A DNA stretch of 64,000 nucleotides from assembly GCF_019823065.1 (NCBI RefSeq), contig NZ_CP081966.1, forward strand, positions 2,511,501-2,575,500, given 5' to 3'. Source of the DNA: Pseudomonas mosselii. Its GTDB lineage: Bacteria > Pseudomonadota > Gammaproteobacteria > Pseudomonadales > Pseudomonadaceae. How positions within the stretch are numbered: position 1 is the stretch's first letter; every line of letters starts with the position of its first letter. The position numbers and the translations under genes are program-made. Shown here piece after piece: positions 17,320-25,904 of this stretch. The notes under the pieces were generated by a model. The model made no database searches. It had not been told where the DNA came from and worked only from the letters and a program-made list of their open reading frames with translations.

Positions 17320-18772
17320 ACTGGAGCGGTTTCAAGAGCTGCTGATGTCGTTCGCCCGAGATCATGCCGGTGCCGTGGCGGTGAAAGGTGATGCTCACAG
17401 CTACACATACCGGCAGTTACTCGGTGAAGTGGGACTGCGAGCCCATGTGCTGCACCGGCAACCTGCTGGGGCATTGGTGCTGGCCCTGGATAACGGCCCT
17501 GATCTGCTGTTCTGGGACCTGGCCGCCTTGTTCGCGGCGCGCCCCTGCGTGATCGTGCCGTCGTTCTTCAGCGCGACGCAGTTTGATCACTGCATTGCTC
17601 AGAGTGGTGCTTCAACCGTGCTTTGCACGACGCAGTGGGAGCCGCGACTGGTCAGTGAGGGGTTTGTTCAGGAAGGTGAGTTCTGGGTGCGCGAGCGGCT
17701 GGCCAGCGCCCGATTGCCTGATGGTACCGCCAAGATTACCTACACCTCTGGCAGCACCGGGCACCCTAAAGGTGTCTGCCTGAGCGCTGACGCCATGCTG
17801 CGGGTAGCACGGGAATTGGAGGCGGCAAGCCGGCCCACTGAACCGCAACAGTACCTGGCCGTGCTGCCTTTGGGCGTATTGCTGGAGAACCTCGGCGTAT
17901 ATGCCGCACTGATGGCGGGTGCCTGCGTACAGCTCTATCCGCAGCATCAGTTGGGCATGGGCGGGGCAAGTCAGGTGGATTTCAAGCGACTGCTGGGCGC
18001 CATTGCCCTCAGTGGTGCGCAGAGCCTGATCCTCGTTCCGCAGTTGCTGATGGGGCTGGTCACGGCCATCGAGCGCGGGTTGATGCGCGTTGGCCCACTG
18101 CGTTTCGTGGCGGTGGGCGGTGCCCGGGTATCGCCAAGCCTGCTAGCCCGGGCCGAGGCGGTCGGGTTGCCGGTGTTCGAAGGCTACGGCTTGTCGGAGT
18201 GTGCCTCCGTGGTCGCATTGAATCGCCCTGGTGCCGTACGCCACGGCAGCGTCGGCCAGCCATTGCCCCATGTGCAAGTGCGTATTGCCGACGACGGCGA
18301 GGTGCTGGTGGCCGGCTCGACACTGCTTGGCTACCTTGAGGACGCCCCGGTGACCCAGTCCTGGTGGGCAACGGGCGACCTGGGCCACCTCGACGAAGAA
18401 GGCTATCTGTTCCTCGATGGACGCAAGAAACACCAGTTCATCACCAGCTTCGGGCGCAACGTCAACCCGGAGTGGGTAGAAGCCGAACTTACCCAGAGCG
18501 GCGTCATCGCCCAGGCATTCGTGCATGGCGAAGCCTTGCCGCACAACCTGGCTCTGCTTTGGCCTCTTGACCCTGCCGCCAGCGACGATGCCATCGAGCA
18601 GGCCGTGCAGCAGTGCAACGCGCAGTTGCCCGATTACGCCCGGGTACATACCTGGCGGCGCTTGCCGGCCCCCTTCAGCACCCGTGACGAAACCCTGACT
18701 GCCAACGGCCGCCCGCGACGCGAGGCGATCCTGCAGCACTACCAAACCCTGTTATCCGATATCTCGTGGTGA
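17309..18772 (+). CDS. AMP-binding acyl-adenylating enzyme (ANL superfamily)
   Basis: This 487-residue adenylate-forming enzyme has the core motifs in order: A3 P-loop YTSGSTGHPKG, A5 YGLSE and A7 TGDLGHLDEEGY with the hinge LDGRKK. The C-terminal A10 motif, normally NGK with the catalytic lysine, reads TANGRPRR, with Arg468 at the lysine position. Some long-chain acyl synthetases also lack that lysine, so activity may persist with altered kinetics. It probably activates a fatty or other carboxylic acid for the neighbouring hemolysin-family protein, oxidase and reductase. No carrier-protein gene is present, so the product could be an acyl-AMP or acyl-CoA. Confidence 0.88.
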   Translation: MPRELERFQELLMSFARDHAGAVAVKGDAHSYTYRQLLGEVGLRAHVLHRQPAGALVLALDNGPDLLFWDLAALFAARPCVIVPSFFSATQFDHCIAQSGASTVLCTTQWEPRLVSEGFVQEGEFWVRERLASARLPDGTAKITYTSGSTGHPKGVCLSADAMLRVARELEAASRPTEPQQYLAVLPLGVLLENLGVYAALMAGACVQLYPQHQLGMGGASQVDFKRLLGAIALSGAQSLILVPQLLMGLVTAIERGLMRVGPLRFVAVGGARVSPSLLARAEAVGLPVFEGYGLSECASVVALNRPGAVRHGSVGQPLPHVQVRIADDGEVLVAGSTLLGYLEDAPVTQSWWATGDLGHLDEEGYLFLDGRKKHQFITSFGRNVNPEWVEAELTQSGVIAQAFVHGEALPHNLALLWPLDPAASDDAIEQAVQQCNAQLPDYARVHTWRRLPAPFSTRDETLTANGRPRREAILQHYQTLLSDISW

Positions 18773-18780
18773 GGCTCCCC

Positions 18781-19461
18781 ATGTCCTTTTTCGACACCCT
18801 GCAACTACAAACAACCCAAGAGCGTCAGGCGTTGTTCGCCGTGCCGGTGATCCGTGACGCCCTGGCCGGCCAGGTCAGCCTGGACAGTTACATTGCCTTC
18901 CTGACCCAGGCCTACCACCATGTCCGCCACACGGTTCCGCTGATGATGGCCTGTGGCGCGCGCTTGCCGTCGCGCCTGGAGTGGCTGCGCGGCGCGGTGT
19001 GCGAGTACATCGACGAGGAATACGGCCATGAGCAGTGGATCCTCAACGATATCAACGCCTGTGGTGGTGACTGGGAGGCGGTGCGCGATGGTCGGCCGGC
19101 GCGGTCGATCGAGCTGATGGTCGCCTACCTCTACGACCTGATCGCCCGCGGCAACCCGGTCGGGCTCTTCGGCATGGTCAACGTGCTCGAAGGCACCAGC
19201 ATCGCCCTGGCCACCCAAGCGGCGGGCACGATCAAAACCACACTGAACCTGCCTGACAAGGCGTTCAGCTACCTGAGCTCCCATGGGGCGCTGGACCAGG
19301 ACCACATGGTGACCTACAAGCAACTGATGGACCGCCTCGATGATGCCGCAGACCAACAGGCCGTCATCCATGCGGCGAAGGTCGTCTACCACTTGTACAC
19401 CGAAATGTTCCAAGGCTTGCCGCGCGCGGGGCAGCTAGAGGTGCATCATGCGCTTGCCTGA
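18781..19461 (+). CDS. TenA-like iron-containing redox enzyme (heme-oxygenase-fold oxidase)
   Basis: This 226-residue all-helical protein of the heme-oxygenase/TenA fold would often be annotated TenA. The thiaminase cysteine is not evident. Instead Glu80 and His83 (EEYGHE), Glu137 (VLEGTS) and Asp174-His175 (LDQDHM) reproduce the spacing of iron ligands in UndA-type oxidases, which decarboxylate fatty acids to terminal alkenes. It is therefore more likely an oxygen-using iron enzyme acting on an acyl group than a thiamin enzyme. GTGAGG precedes the ATG at 18781. It lies between the adenylating enzyme and an SDR in one operon. Confidence 0.85.
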   Translation: MSFFDTLQLQTTQERQALFAVPVIRDALAGQVSLDSYIAFLTQAYHHVRHTVPLMMACGARLPSRLEWLRGAVCEYIDEEYGHEQWILNDINACGGDWEAVRDGRPARSIELMVAYLYDLIARGNPVGLFGMVNVLEGTSIALATQAAGTIKTTLNLPDKAFSYLSSHGALDQDHMVTYKQLMDRLDDAADQQAVIHAAKVVYHLYTEMFQGLPRAGQLEVHHALA

Positions 19462-20254
19462 GTCCGTGGTGATCCTCACCGGCGCCAGTGGTGGCATCGG
19501 CCTGGAGCTGGCCGAACAGTTGTGCGCTGCCGGTGCCCAGGTACTGGCTGTCAGTCGACACATGGGCAAGCTGGCAGGCTTGATGAATCGCTACCCGGAT
19601 CGCCTGCGTTGGCAGGAGGCCGACTTGCGCAGCCAGGCGGGGCGCGAACAGGTCGTGAGCCGAGCCCGCGAGATGGGCACTGTCAACGTGCTGATCAATG
19701 CGGCCGGCGTGAATCGCTTCGCCCTGCTCGACCAATTGGACGAGCACGCGCTCGACGAGCTGCTGGACATCAACCTCAAGGCACCGCTGCAGCTGACGCG
19801 GGCCTGCCTGCCGCTGCTGCGTGCTCAGCCCAAGGCACTGGTGGTCAATGTCGGGTCCACCTATGGCTCGATCGGCTATCCCGGCTACGCCACCTACTGC
19901 GCCAGCAAGTTCGCCCTGCGCGGCTTCTCCGAGGCACTGCGGCGCGAGCTGGCCGACACCACGGTCAACGTCTTGTATGCCGCCCCCCGGGCGACCCGTA
20001 CCGGCATGAACAGCAGTGCTGCGACTGCGCTCAATCAAGCGCTTAAAGTCGGCATGGACGACCCGGCGGATGTTGCGCGCGCCGTTCTCGCGGCGGTGCA
20101 GTCCGAGCGCAGCGAACTTTACCTGGGGTGGCCGGAAAAGCTTTTCGTGCGCATCAACAGCATGTTGCCGGGCGTGGTCGACCGCGCACTGCGCAAGCAA
20201 CTGCCCGTCATTCGGCGCTATATCGCTAACCACTCCAAGGAGTCGATCAAATGA
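19448..20254 (+). CDS. SDR family NAD(P)-dependent oxidoreductase
   Basis: This 268-residue classical short-chain dehydrogenase has the nucleotide-binding motif TGASGGIG (residues 11-18), NAAG near residue 82, the catalytic serine in VGSTYGSIGYPGY and YCASK with Tyr and Lys. The C-terminal segment (LYLGWPEKLFVRINSMLPGV) resembles fatty-acid-modifying SDRs that contact the membrane. Substrate unknown; context suggests reduction or oxidation of an acyl-derived carbonyl made by the adjacent enzymes. The start overlaps the previous gene by 14 bases and the stop overlaps the next start. Confidence 0.9.
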   Translation: MRLPESVVILTGASGGIGLELAEQLCAAGAQVLAVSRHMGKLAGLMNRYPDRLRWQEADLRSQAGREQVVSRAREMGTVNVLINAAGVNRFALLDQLDEHALDELLDINLKAPLQLTRACLPLLRAQPKALVVNVGSTYGSIGYPGYATYCASKFALRGFSEALRRELADTTVNVLYAAPRATRTGMNSSAATALNQALKVGMDDPADVARAVLAAVQSERSELYLGWPEKLFVRINSMLPGVVDRALRKQLPVIRRYIANHSKESIK

Positions 20255-20892
20255 AGCGTCTGTTCGTCGCCAGCTTGTTGGCATTCGCACCCTTGACCTG
20301 GGCATTGGACCAGGCAGGCACACAGCACCTGAGCGATCTGCAGCAGCACTGGGCGCAGATCCAGTACCAGGTACCGAAGGACAAACGTGCCGACGCCTTT
20401 GAAAAGCTCTCCGCTGACGCGGCGGCATTCGTTCATCAGTACCCCGGATCACCTGAGCCGTTGATCTGGCAAGGCATCATCGACAGCAGTTGGGCGGGCG
20501 CCACCGGTGGCCTCGGCGCACTGGGCAAGGTCAAGGCGGCGAAGGCCAGTCTTGAGCAGGCCATGAAACTGGACCCCAATGCCCTGCAGGGTTCGGCCTA
20601 CACCAGTCTTGGCACTTTGTACGATCAGGTGCCCGGCTGGCCAATCGGTTTCGGCGACACTGACAAGGCTGACGCCCTGCTGCGCAAGGCGCTGCAAATC
20701 AACCCAAATGGTATCGACAGCAACTATTTCTGGGCCGATCATCTGTATCGACAAAAGCGCTACCCTGAGGCTACTGCTGCTCTGCAGAAAGCCTTGCAGG
20801 CCCCGGCCCGCCCAGGGCGTGAGTTGGCTGACCAGGGCCGGCGTGCCGATATCGATGTTTTAATGAAAGCGATCAAGGACAAACAGGACTGA
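20251..20892 (+). CDS. Exported tetratricopeptide-repeat-like protein
   Basis: This 213-residue protein has a signal peptide (MKRLFVASLLAFAPLTWA). Helical repeats resembling TPRs follow, for example EKLSADAAAFVHQYPGSPEP, AKASLEQAMKLDPNALQGSA and DALLRKALQINPNGIDSNYF. It should sit in the periplasm as a scaffold or binding protein. It is the fifth gene of the operon and the only one with an export signal, so it may link the cytoplasmic enzymes to the envelope or supply a cue to the sensor kinase. No enzymatic motif is visible. Confidence 0.82.
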   Translation: MKRLFVASLLAFAPLTWALDQAGTQHLSDLQQHWAQIQYQVPKDKRADAFEKLSADAAAFVHQYPGSPEPLIWQGIIDSSWAGATGGLGALGKVKAAKASLEQAMKLDPNALQGSAYTSLGTLYDQVPGWPIGFGDTDKADALLRKALQINPNGIDSNYFWADHLYRQKRYPEATAALQKALQAPARPGRELADQGRRADIDVLMKAIKDKQD

Positions 20893-20894
20893 AC

Positions 20895-21557
20895 ATGCGG
20901 CTGCTGCTGGTTGAGGACGACATCGCACTGGGAGAGGGCATCTGCGACGGCTTGCGCCAGGAAGGCTATACGCTCGACTGGTTGCGTGACGGCGTCAGTG
21001 CCTTGCATGCGCTGCAGCATGAAGCCTTCGACCTGGTGATCCTGGACCTTGGCCTGCCGCGCATGGATGGCCTGGAACTGCTGCGGCGGGTGCGCGCCGG
21101 CGGCGACAGCCTGCCGGTGCTGATCCTCACCGCGCGGGATGCGCTGGACGACCGCATTACCGGGCTTGATGCCGGTGCCGACGATTACCTGGTGAAACCT
21201 TTCGACCTCAACGAACTGAAGGCACGCTTGCGCGCCTTGCTGCGGCGCAGTGCGGGGCGAGCGAAGGTAGTGGTCGAGCATGCCGGGGTCAGCCTCGACC
21301 CTGCCACCCAGCAAGTGCACTACAACGGTGTCGAAGTGGTGCTGACCCCGAAGGAGTATGTGCTGTTACATGAACTGTTGGCGCAACCCGGCAAGGTATT
21401 CACCCGCGAGCGCTTGACCCAGCTGCTGTATGGCTGGGACGAAGAGCCCGAGAGCAATACGCTGGAGGTGAACATCTACCACCTGCGCAAGAAGCTGTTC
21501 AACGGGTTGATCCGAACAGTACGCGGCATCGGCTACCTGGTCGAGGCCAAGGCATGA
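20895..21557 (+). CDS. OmpR-family response regulator (QseB/PmrA-like)
   Basis: This 220-residue regulator has a receiver domain (residues 1-115) with acidic pocket VEDD, phosphoacceptor Asp51 (VILDLGLP) and Lys in LVKPFD. The C-terminal winged helix (residues 125-218) contains TPKEYVLLHELLAQPGKVFT and TLEVNIYHLRKKL. It begins two bases after the TPR-like gene and overlaps the histidine kinase gene (ATGA). It probably binds the TTCAGATTC direct repeat ahead of the operon and thus regulates its own transcription along with the biosynthetic genes. Confidence 0.95.
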   Translation: MRLLLVEDDIALGEGICDGLRQEGYTLDWLRDGVSALHALQHEAFDLVILDLGLPRMDGLELLRRVRAGGDSLPVLILTARDALDDRITGLDAGADDYLVKPFDLNELKARLRALLRRSAGRAKVVVEHAGVSLDPATQQVHYNGVEVVLTPKEYVLLHELLAQPGKVFTRERLTQLLYGWDEEPESNTLEVNIYHLRKKLFNGLIRTVRGIGYLVEAKA

Positions 21558-22918
21558 GCTCGCTGCGCCAGCGCACACTGTGGCGGGTGATGTTGTTGCT
21601 GCTGCTCGGCACCGGTCTGCTGGCGCTCTACAACTACCACGATAGCCGCCGCGAAATTAACGAGGTGTATGACGCGCATCTCGCCCAGAACGCCCGCCTG
21701 CTGCAGGGTGTCATGAGCCTGCCGGTGCAGGACGGCTCGCGTGAGGCGCTGTACCAGGCCTTCAATGAGGCGTTGGGCAGGGCAGGGCGACATCAGGTGG
21801 GGCACCCTTACGAAAGCAAGCTGGCTTTTCAGGTCTGGCAGGTCGGCGGAGCCCTTCTGGTGCATACACCCAGCGCGCCAGCGTTCGATTCGCCACCGAC
21901 GGTACCAGGCTTTTACGACTTCACCAGCGGCGGCGAACAATGGCGCGGTTTCGTCTTGCCGGTGCCGGAAAAACGCTGGGTGATCTGGGTCGGCGAGCGT
22001 GATGACGTACGCTACGACCTGATCGACCGTATTGTCCGCCATACCCTGTTCCCGTTCCTCCTGGGCAGCTTGGCATTGGCGCTGTTGGTCTGGGCGGCGA
22101 TCGGCTGGGGGCTGCGGCCGTTACAGAACATGGCCAATGTCATCCGCGCGCGCCACGCCGACTCCCTTGAACCATTGCAACTGGTGCCGCTTCCCTCGGA
22201 GCTTGAGCCGATGCAGGCCGCCATCAATCGCCTGTTGGCGCAGATCGAGGACCTGTTGCGGCGTGAGCATCGGTTCATTGCCGATGCCGCTCACGAAATG
22301 CGCACGCCGCTGGCCGTCCTGCGCCTGCATGCACAGAACGCGCTGGCCGCCAGCAACGACATGGAGCGGCAAAAAGCGCTGGGGTTCCTGATGGGCGGGG
22401 TCGACCGGCTGACCCGGGTGGTCAACCAGTTGCTGACACTCGCCCGCGTCGAGCCGAAACTGGGGCAGCGTGCCAGTACCTGCGTCGACCTGGCTGAGGT
22501 GGTTACCGAGACCTTGGCTGAGCTGACCCCGTGGATACTTGATCGCGGCCTGGAGCCCTCGCTGGAGATCGGTGAAGGCGACCATCACCTGGCGATCGAT
22601 GCTGGCGCGTTGGGCATTGCGCTACAGAACCTGGTGTCCAACGCGGTTGAACATTCACCTCCGGCAGGCCGCATAACCGTATCACTCAGGCGTCTGGATG
22701 GCGCCTTGGAGCTGGTGGTCGAGGACGAGGGGCCAGGTATCGATGAAGCAAGCCTTTCTCGTGTATTCGAGCGTTTCTATAGCCGCAACAGCCCGAATGG
22801 CGCCGGCCTTGGTCTGTCGATCGTTGCGACCATCATCGATCGCCTGGGCGGGCAGGTCCGGTTGGAGAATCGAGCGGGCGGGGGACTGGCCGCCACCTTG
22901 CTGCTGCCAAGGGATTGA
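21554..22918 (+). CDS. Sensor histidine kinase (QseC/PmrB-like)
   Basis: This 454-residue inner-membrane kinase has a first membrane helix at residues 11-27 and a periplasmic domain of about 130 residues of the 2CSK_N type. A second helix at 163-185, a short linker, and an H-box with phosphorylated His247 (AAHEMRTPLAVLRLH) follow. The ATPase domain carries N (LVSNAVEHS), G1 (VEDEGPGID) and G2 (GAGLGLSIV) boxes. It should phosphorylate the response regulator encoded just upstream. The signal may be a membrane or acyl-chain cue given the operon content; that is inference. Confidence 0.95.
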   Translation: MSSLRQRTLWRVMLLLLLGTGLLALYNYHDSRREINEVYDAHLAQNARLLQGVMSLPVQDGSREALYQAFNEALGRAGRHQVGHPYESKLAFQVWQVGGALLVHTPSAPAFDSPPTVPGFYDFTSGGEQWRGFVLPVPEKRWVIWVGERDDVRYDLIDRIVRHTLFPFLLGSLALALLVWAAIGWGLRPLQNMANVIRARHADSLEPLQLVPLPSELEPMQAAINRLLAQIEDLLRREHRFIADAAHEMRTPLAVLRLHAQNALAASNDMERQKALGFLMGGVDRLTRVVNQLLTLARVEPKLGQRASTCVDLAEVVTETLAELTPWILDRGLEPSLEIGEGDHHLAIDAGALGIALQNLVSNAVEHSPPAGRITVSLRRLDGALELVVEDEGPGIDEASLSRVFERFYSRNSPNGAGLGLSIVATIIDRLGGQVRLENRAGGGLAATLLLPRD

Positions 22919-23020
22919 GTCCATCGGCACATGCGCTGGCCAAGTCCTGCCGATGACCTGCGGCGCAACGCAACGTTGATAGCTTCAGACTGCGCCGCCC
23001 GGGCTTGAACTGGCACTGAG

Positions 23021-23042
23021 CCTCGCCGCCGGTGCGGCGAGG
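23021..23042. terminator. Hairpin after the kinase gene, possible bidirectional terminator
   Basis: CCTCGCCGC and GCGGCGAGG form a perfect nine-base stem with a four-base loop. It lies about 100 bases after the kinase stop, in the 260-base gap between convergent transcripts. There is no T-run, so termination is uncertain. Confidence 0.4.
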
Positions 23043-23178
23043 CCAGGAGGGCAGCAGTTGTGCGACTGCCTGGCCATCCTTCTGGCGGCGTTGGTCTTGT
23101 GCACGATCAGGTACATCGGTGGGGACGGCATCGGGTAAACGCCCACCTGGCCGAGATGGGCCAAAATGCGACCCGCCG

Positions 23179-24276
23179 TCACAGTACCTGAGACTGAACG
23201 AAGGGTTGCGGCAGCGCCGTAACTTTGATGGCACGCACTGGCACGGCAAATTTGGCGCCGATTCGGGTGAAGCGTTCGAGCAGGTGAAAGTTGATGGCCT
23301 GTTGAATATCCATGTAGAGGTTATAGCCAGGGTCTCTCACGATATAGACGCATTCGAACTCCAGCGCCTCTTTGCCAAAGCCGCGCAAGTGAGCGCGGTC
23401 GAAACGCACCTGCTGCTGGGCCTTGATCGCCTCTTCGACGATGGCGGGCGCCTGTTTCACCGCCTCGGTGGGCGTGTCGTAGGACAAGCCGAACTCGAAC
23501 ACAATACGTCGTTCCTGCAAGCGCTTGTAGTTCTGGATGGTGCTGCTGATCATGCTGGCATTGGCCATGACGATCTGCTCACCGCCCAGGCTGCGGATGC
23601 GAGTAGTCTTCAGCCCAACATGTTCCACCGTGCCGGCCAGTGGGCCGATGACGATGAAATCACCGACTTCGAAGGGTTTGTCGACGGCAATCGACAATGA
23701 GGCGAACAGGTCACCCAGGATGTTCTGCACGGCCAGGGCCACGGCAATGCCGCCCACACCCAGGCTGGCCACGAAGGCGGTGATATTGACGCCGAGATTG
23801 GACAGCATGGCCAGCAACACTACCGACCACAGCAGCACCCGTGCCCCCCAGGCCGAAAGCGTGGCCAATGCACTGCCTTGATACAGGCCGTCGGCGCTGT
23901 GCCGGCTGAAGTAGCGTGTCAGCCCCAGCGCGATGGCGCGATTGACCCAGAGGCCGATCTGCAAGGCGGCGACCACGAACCACAAGCTACTGACCCGGCC
24001 CAACCAGCGCTCGGGCAGGTCCAGCATGCTCAAACCGACCAGCAGCGAAGCGAGCAGCAGCAGGCTGTTGCTGGTACCAGCCAGTACCTTGGCCAGCACC
24101 TGACTCATCGCCCCGTCATGTTCGGACCAGCGCTGCACCCGGCGCATCAACAGGCCGATGACAGCTCTGGCAATCACGAACGTCAGCACGGCAACGCACA
24201 GCGCTACCAACAGGTTGAGGATGGAAATGCCGAAGAATGTGGTGTCGGTGAACAGTTCGATGATTCGATCATTCAT
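23179..24276 (-). CDS. Small-conductance mechanosensitive channel family protein (MscS)
   Basis: This 365-residue protein has about four or five membrane helices in the first 190 residues. The MscS pore and beta domain follow (FVASLGVGGIAVALAVQNILGD, then KPFEVGDFIVIG). It should gate on membrane tension to release solutes under hypo-osmotic shock. I chose the ATG at 24276 because GGAGGTGGG lies upstream; the longer frame adds an unlike proline/glycine stretch. It is 72 bases downstream of the DUF4142 gene on the same strand, and both fit an envelope- or osmotic-stress role. Confidence 0.93.
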   Translation of the reverse strand: MNDRIIELFTDTTFFGISILNLLVALCVAVLTFVIARAVIGLLMRRVQRWSEHDGAMSQVLAKVLAGTSNSLLLLASLLVGLSMLDLPERWLGRVSSLWFVVAALQIGLWVNRAIALGLTRYFSRHSADGLYQGSALATLSAWGARVLLWSVVLLAMLSNLGVNITAFVASLGVGGIAVALAVQNILGDLFASLSIAVDKPFEVGDFIVIGPLAGTVEHVGLKTTRIRSLGGEQIVMANASMISSTIQNYKRLQERRIVFEFGLSYDTPTEAVKQAPAIVEEAIKAQQQVRFDRAHLRGFGKEALEFECVYIVRDPGYNLYMDIQQAINFHLLERFTRIGAKFAVPVRAIKVTALPQPFVQSQVL

Positions 24277-24348
24277 GGGGAGCCCACCTCCAGATGGCTC
24301 AAGGCAGGGCCGCAAGGCGGCCCCTGGGATTGCGCGGTGACGTGTGGG

Positions 24349-24849
24349 TTACTTGCCGTGGGTGGCTTTCAGCGCCCTGGCCTGTTCCAGATGGTGTTGC
24401 AGCGTTGGCAGCTTGTCGCTGGCAAAGGCCTTCAGCTCAGGCTTGTCGGAGGAGGCGGCCTCTTTCTTGAACAGTTCCACGGCCTTTTCGTGCGCGTCGA
24501 CCTGGTTATTGACGTAGGACCGGTCGAACGACTCCTCGCGCCATTCGAGGATCATCTTCTTGACCTTGTCGGTCAGCGCCGCCTCGTCGGGCACGCTGAT
24601 GTCCAGCTTGCGGGCGATATCACCGAGTTCCTGGTTGGCTTTGGTATGGTCTGTAACCATTTGCTGGGCGAATTGCTTGATGTCTGCGCTTTGGCTCTTT
24701 TCGTGCGCCAGGTTGCCGGTGACCACTTCGGCGATACCGGCTTCAGTGGCCGCATCGACGAAATCGTCCGAAGACGCTGCCTGTACCTGCAGCGAAGCCA
24801 GGCCCATCAACAGGGTTACCCCGGCGATTTTCAAGAATGGTTTGTTCAT
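24349..24849 (-). CDS. DUF4142 exported protein
   Basis: This 166-residue protein has a signal peptide (residues 1-24, ending VQAA) and a helical ferritin-like DUF4142 domain: DFVDAATEAGIAEVVTGNLA, KQFAQQMVTDHTKANQEL and a histidine-rich C-terminus with LPTLQHHLEQAR. Conserved His and Glu residues resemble ferritin-like metal sites, but activity is not established. It should be periplasmic. AGGAGTG precedes the start. Members are commonly stress-induced in Pseudomonas. Confidence 0.9.
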   Translation of the reverse strand: MNKPFLKIAGVTLLMGLASLQVQAASSDDFVDAATEAGIAEVVTGNLAHEKSQSADIKQFAQQMVTDHTKANQELGDIARKLDISVPDEAALTDKVKKMILEWREESFDRSYVNNQVDAHEKAVELFKKEAASSDKPELKAFASDKLPTLQHHLEQARALKATHGK

Positions 24850-25175
24850 CTTTCACTCCTTCGCTTGGTGGCTGCGACCTCTATGCCGCAATCGGTTGAG
24901 CCGTAGGAGCAGGTGAAGGTTTAGTTTTTCTCGAATAACCGGCCACTGTGAGGGCGCAACCGGCGTTTTGGGCACCGCTCATCCACTATGTCGCAATCAG
25001 AACGAACTCACGGGTACCGTTCAGACTTGTCCAGCAGATGGCATGTAGAAGGAACTTTACCGATCTTGCGATCCTCCACCGGATGCGAGTGCTTCACCGA
25101 AATATTTCATGAACAGCCCGTTCAGAAAGGGGCAAGACCCTGACGGTGAATACATCACACTCCGGAGACCGCAAA

Positions 25176-25340
25176 ATGAACAAATCCGACGATCAGCAGC
25201 AGAAAGGCCCCCATTCCTCCGATCATGCAACGACTGATCAGGACCTGGGATTCGATCCGGACTCTCCAGACCTGGACGACCCTCAAGTGGACCCCCAAGG
25301 CCCAGCGAAAGCGCCCAGGGATGTGGAAAAGAAACCGTGA
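25176..25340 (+). CDS. Small acidic hydrophilic protein (stress-type)
   Basis: This 54-residue protein (start MNKSDDQQQKGPHSSDHATT) is rich in Asp, Pro, Gln and Lys and almost free of hydrophobic residues, so it is probably disordered. CGGAG lies eight bases before the ATG. Such small hydrophilic proteins are typical of RpoS-dependent stress regions in Pseudomonas; the function is unknown. Nothing else is visible in the 326 bases separating it from the DUF4142 gene. Confidence 0.6.
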   Translation: MNKSDDQQQKGPHSSDHATTDQDLGFDPDSPDLDDPQVDPQGPAKAPRDVEKKP

Positions 25341-25423
25341 GCTTGCCTACCCTGAATGTTTGCCGAGCAGAACAGTAGGTTGAAGTGTTTGCTAGCCCAC
25401 GGTTAGCAAGTGAACAAGCAAGG

Positions 25424-25548
25424 TCTTGGATCAACCGATCATTGAAGGCGGGTATATCATCCGGCATGCGGCGGGTGATCAGATTCCCGTCCACCACCTC
25501 TTCATCTACTTTCGCCAGGTGTGGACGTGGGACGTCTCGGACGGAGTG
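25424..25548 (-). pseudogene. C-terminal remnant of a PfpI/DJ-1-type protein
   Basis: The reverse strand reads LAKVDEEVVDGNLITRRMPD followed by DIPAFNDRLIQDLA, the last strand and helix of PfpI/YhbO-type DJ-1 proteins. In intact proteins this is VDEEVVVDGNLVTSRTPxDLPAF. A stop lies about 25 codons upstream in the same frame, and the nucleophile-elbow cysteine domain is absent. The 321-base gap between 25340 and 25662 holds only this fragment. Confidence 0.7.
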
Positions 25549-25661
25549 AGAAGTTCCATCGCACTACTTCAGCGGTAGGGTTGCTAACCGTCTGACCGTT
25601 GCGGTTGAACATTGCGCGGTGCTTGGGCTCTCACTTGCAGGGATAGAACGAGGCGGCCGTC

Positions 25662-25904
25662 ATGAGCATCGAACGCAGCATTCCTGAACTTGAAGCCTGG
25701 TACGCGCAGTACGACGACATCAGCTACCGGCGCGAATCGCCGGACGCCTACCACCATGAACTGGTTCGCACCGCCGAGGCGCTAAGGGACGATGGTGCCA
25801 TTGACTGGGATGACTGGTTGGCGCTGAAGGCACTGGCCGACGAGGCTCATATCCGGGCTCTGGAAGATGCCGTGCAGGCTCATGTGAGCGCCCCTGACGC
25901 ATGA
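25662..25904 (+). CDS. Small acidic protein of unknown function
   Basis: This 80-residue soluble protein (start MSIERSIPELEAWYAQYDDI) is rich in acidic and aromatic residues and predicted helical. No known motif was recognised. It overlaps the exonuclease III gene by four bases, so the two are co-transcribed and coupled. The GC-rich third codon positions and the coupling support a real gene. Confidence 0.7.
   Translation: MSIERSIPELEAWYAQYDDISYRRESPDAYHHELVRTAEALRDDGAIDWDDWLALKALADEAHIRALEDAVQAHVSAPDA

Noticed and set aside
22985..23182. Minus-strand 65-codon frame containing YPMPSPPMYLIVHKTN
   Set aside because: It recalls the end of a solute-binding protein, but is too short and lacks a start signal; similarity is not strong enough to call a remnant.
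25057..25497. 146-codon minus-strand frame across the small acidic protein gene
   Set aside because: Only its first residues (VDGNLITRR...) are meaningful, as a PfpI remnant; the rest is antisense to the small protein gene.
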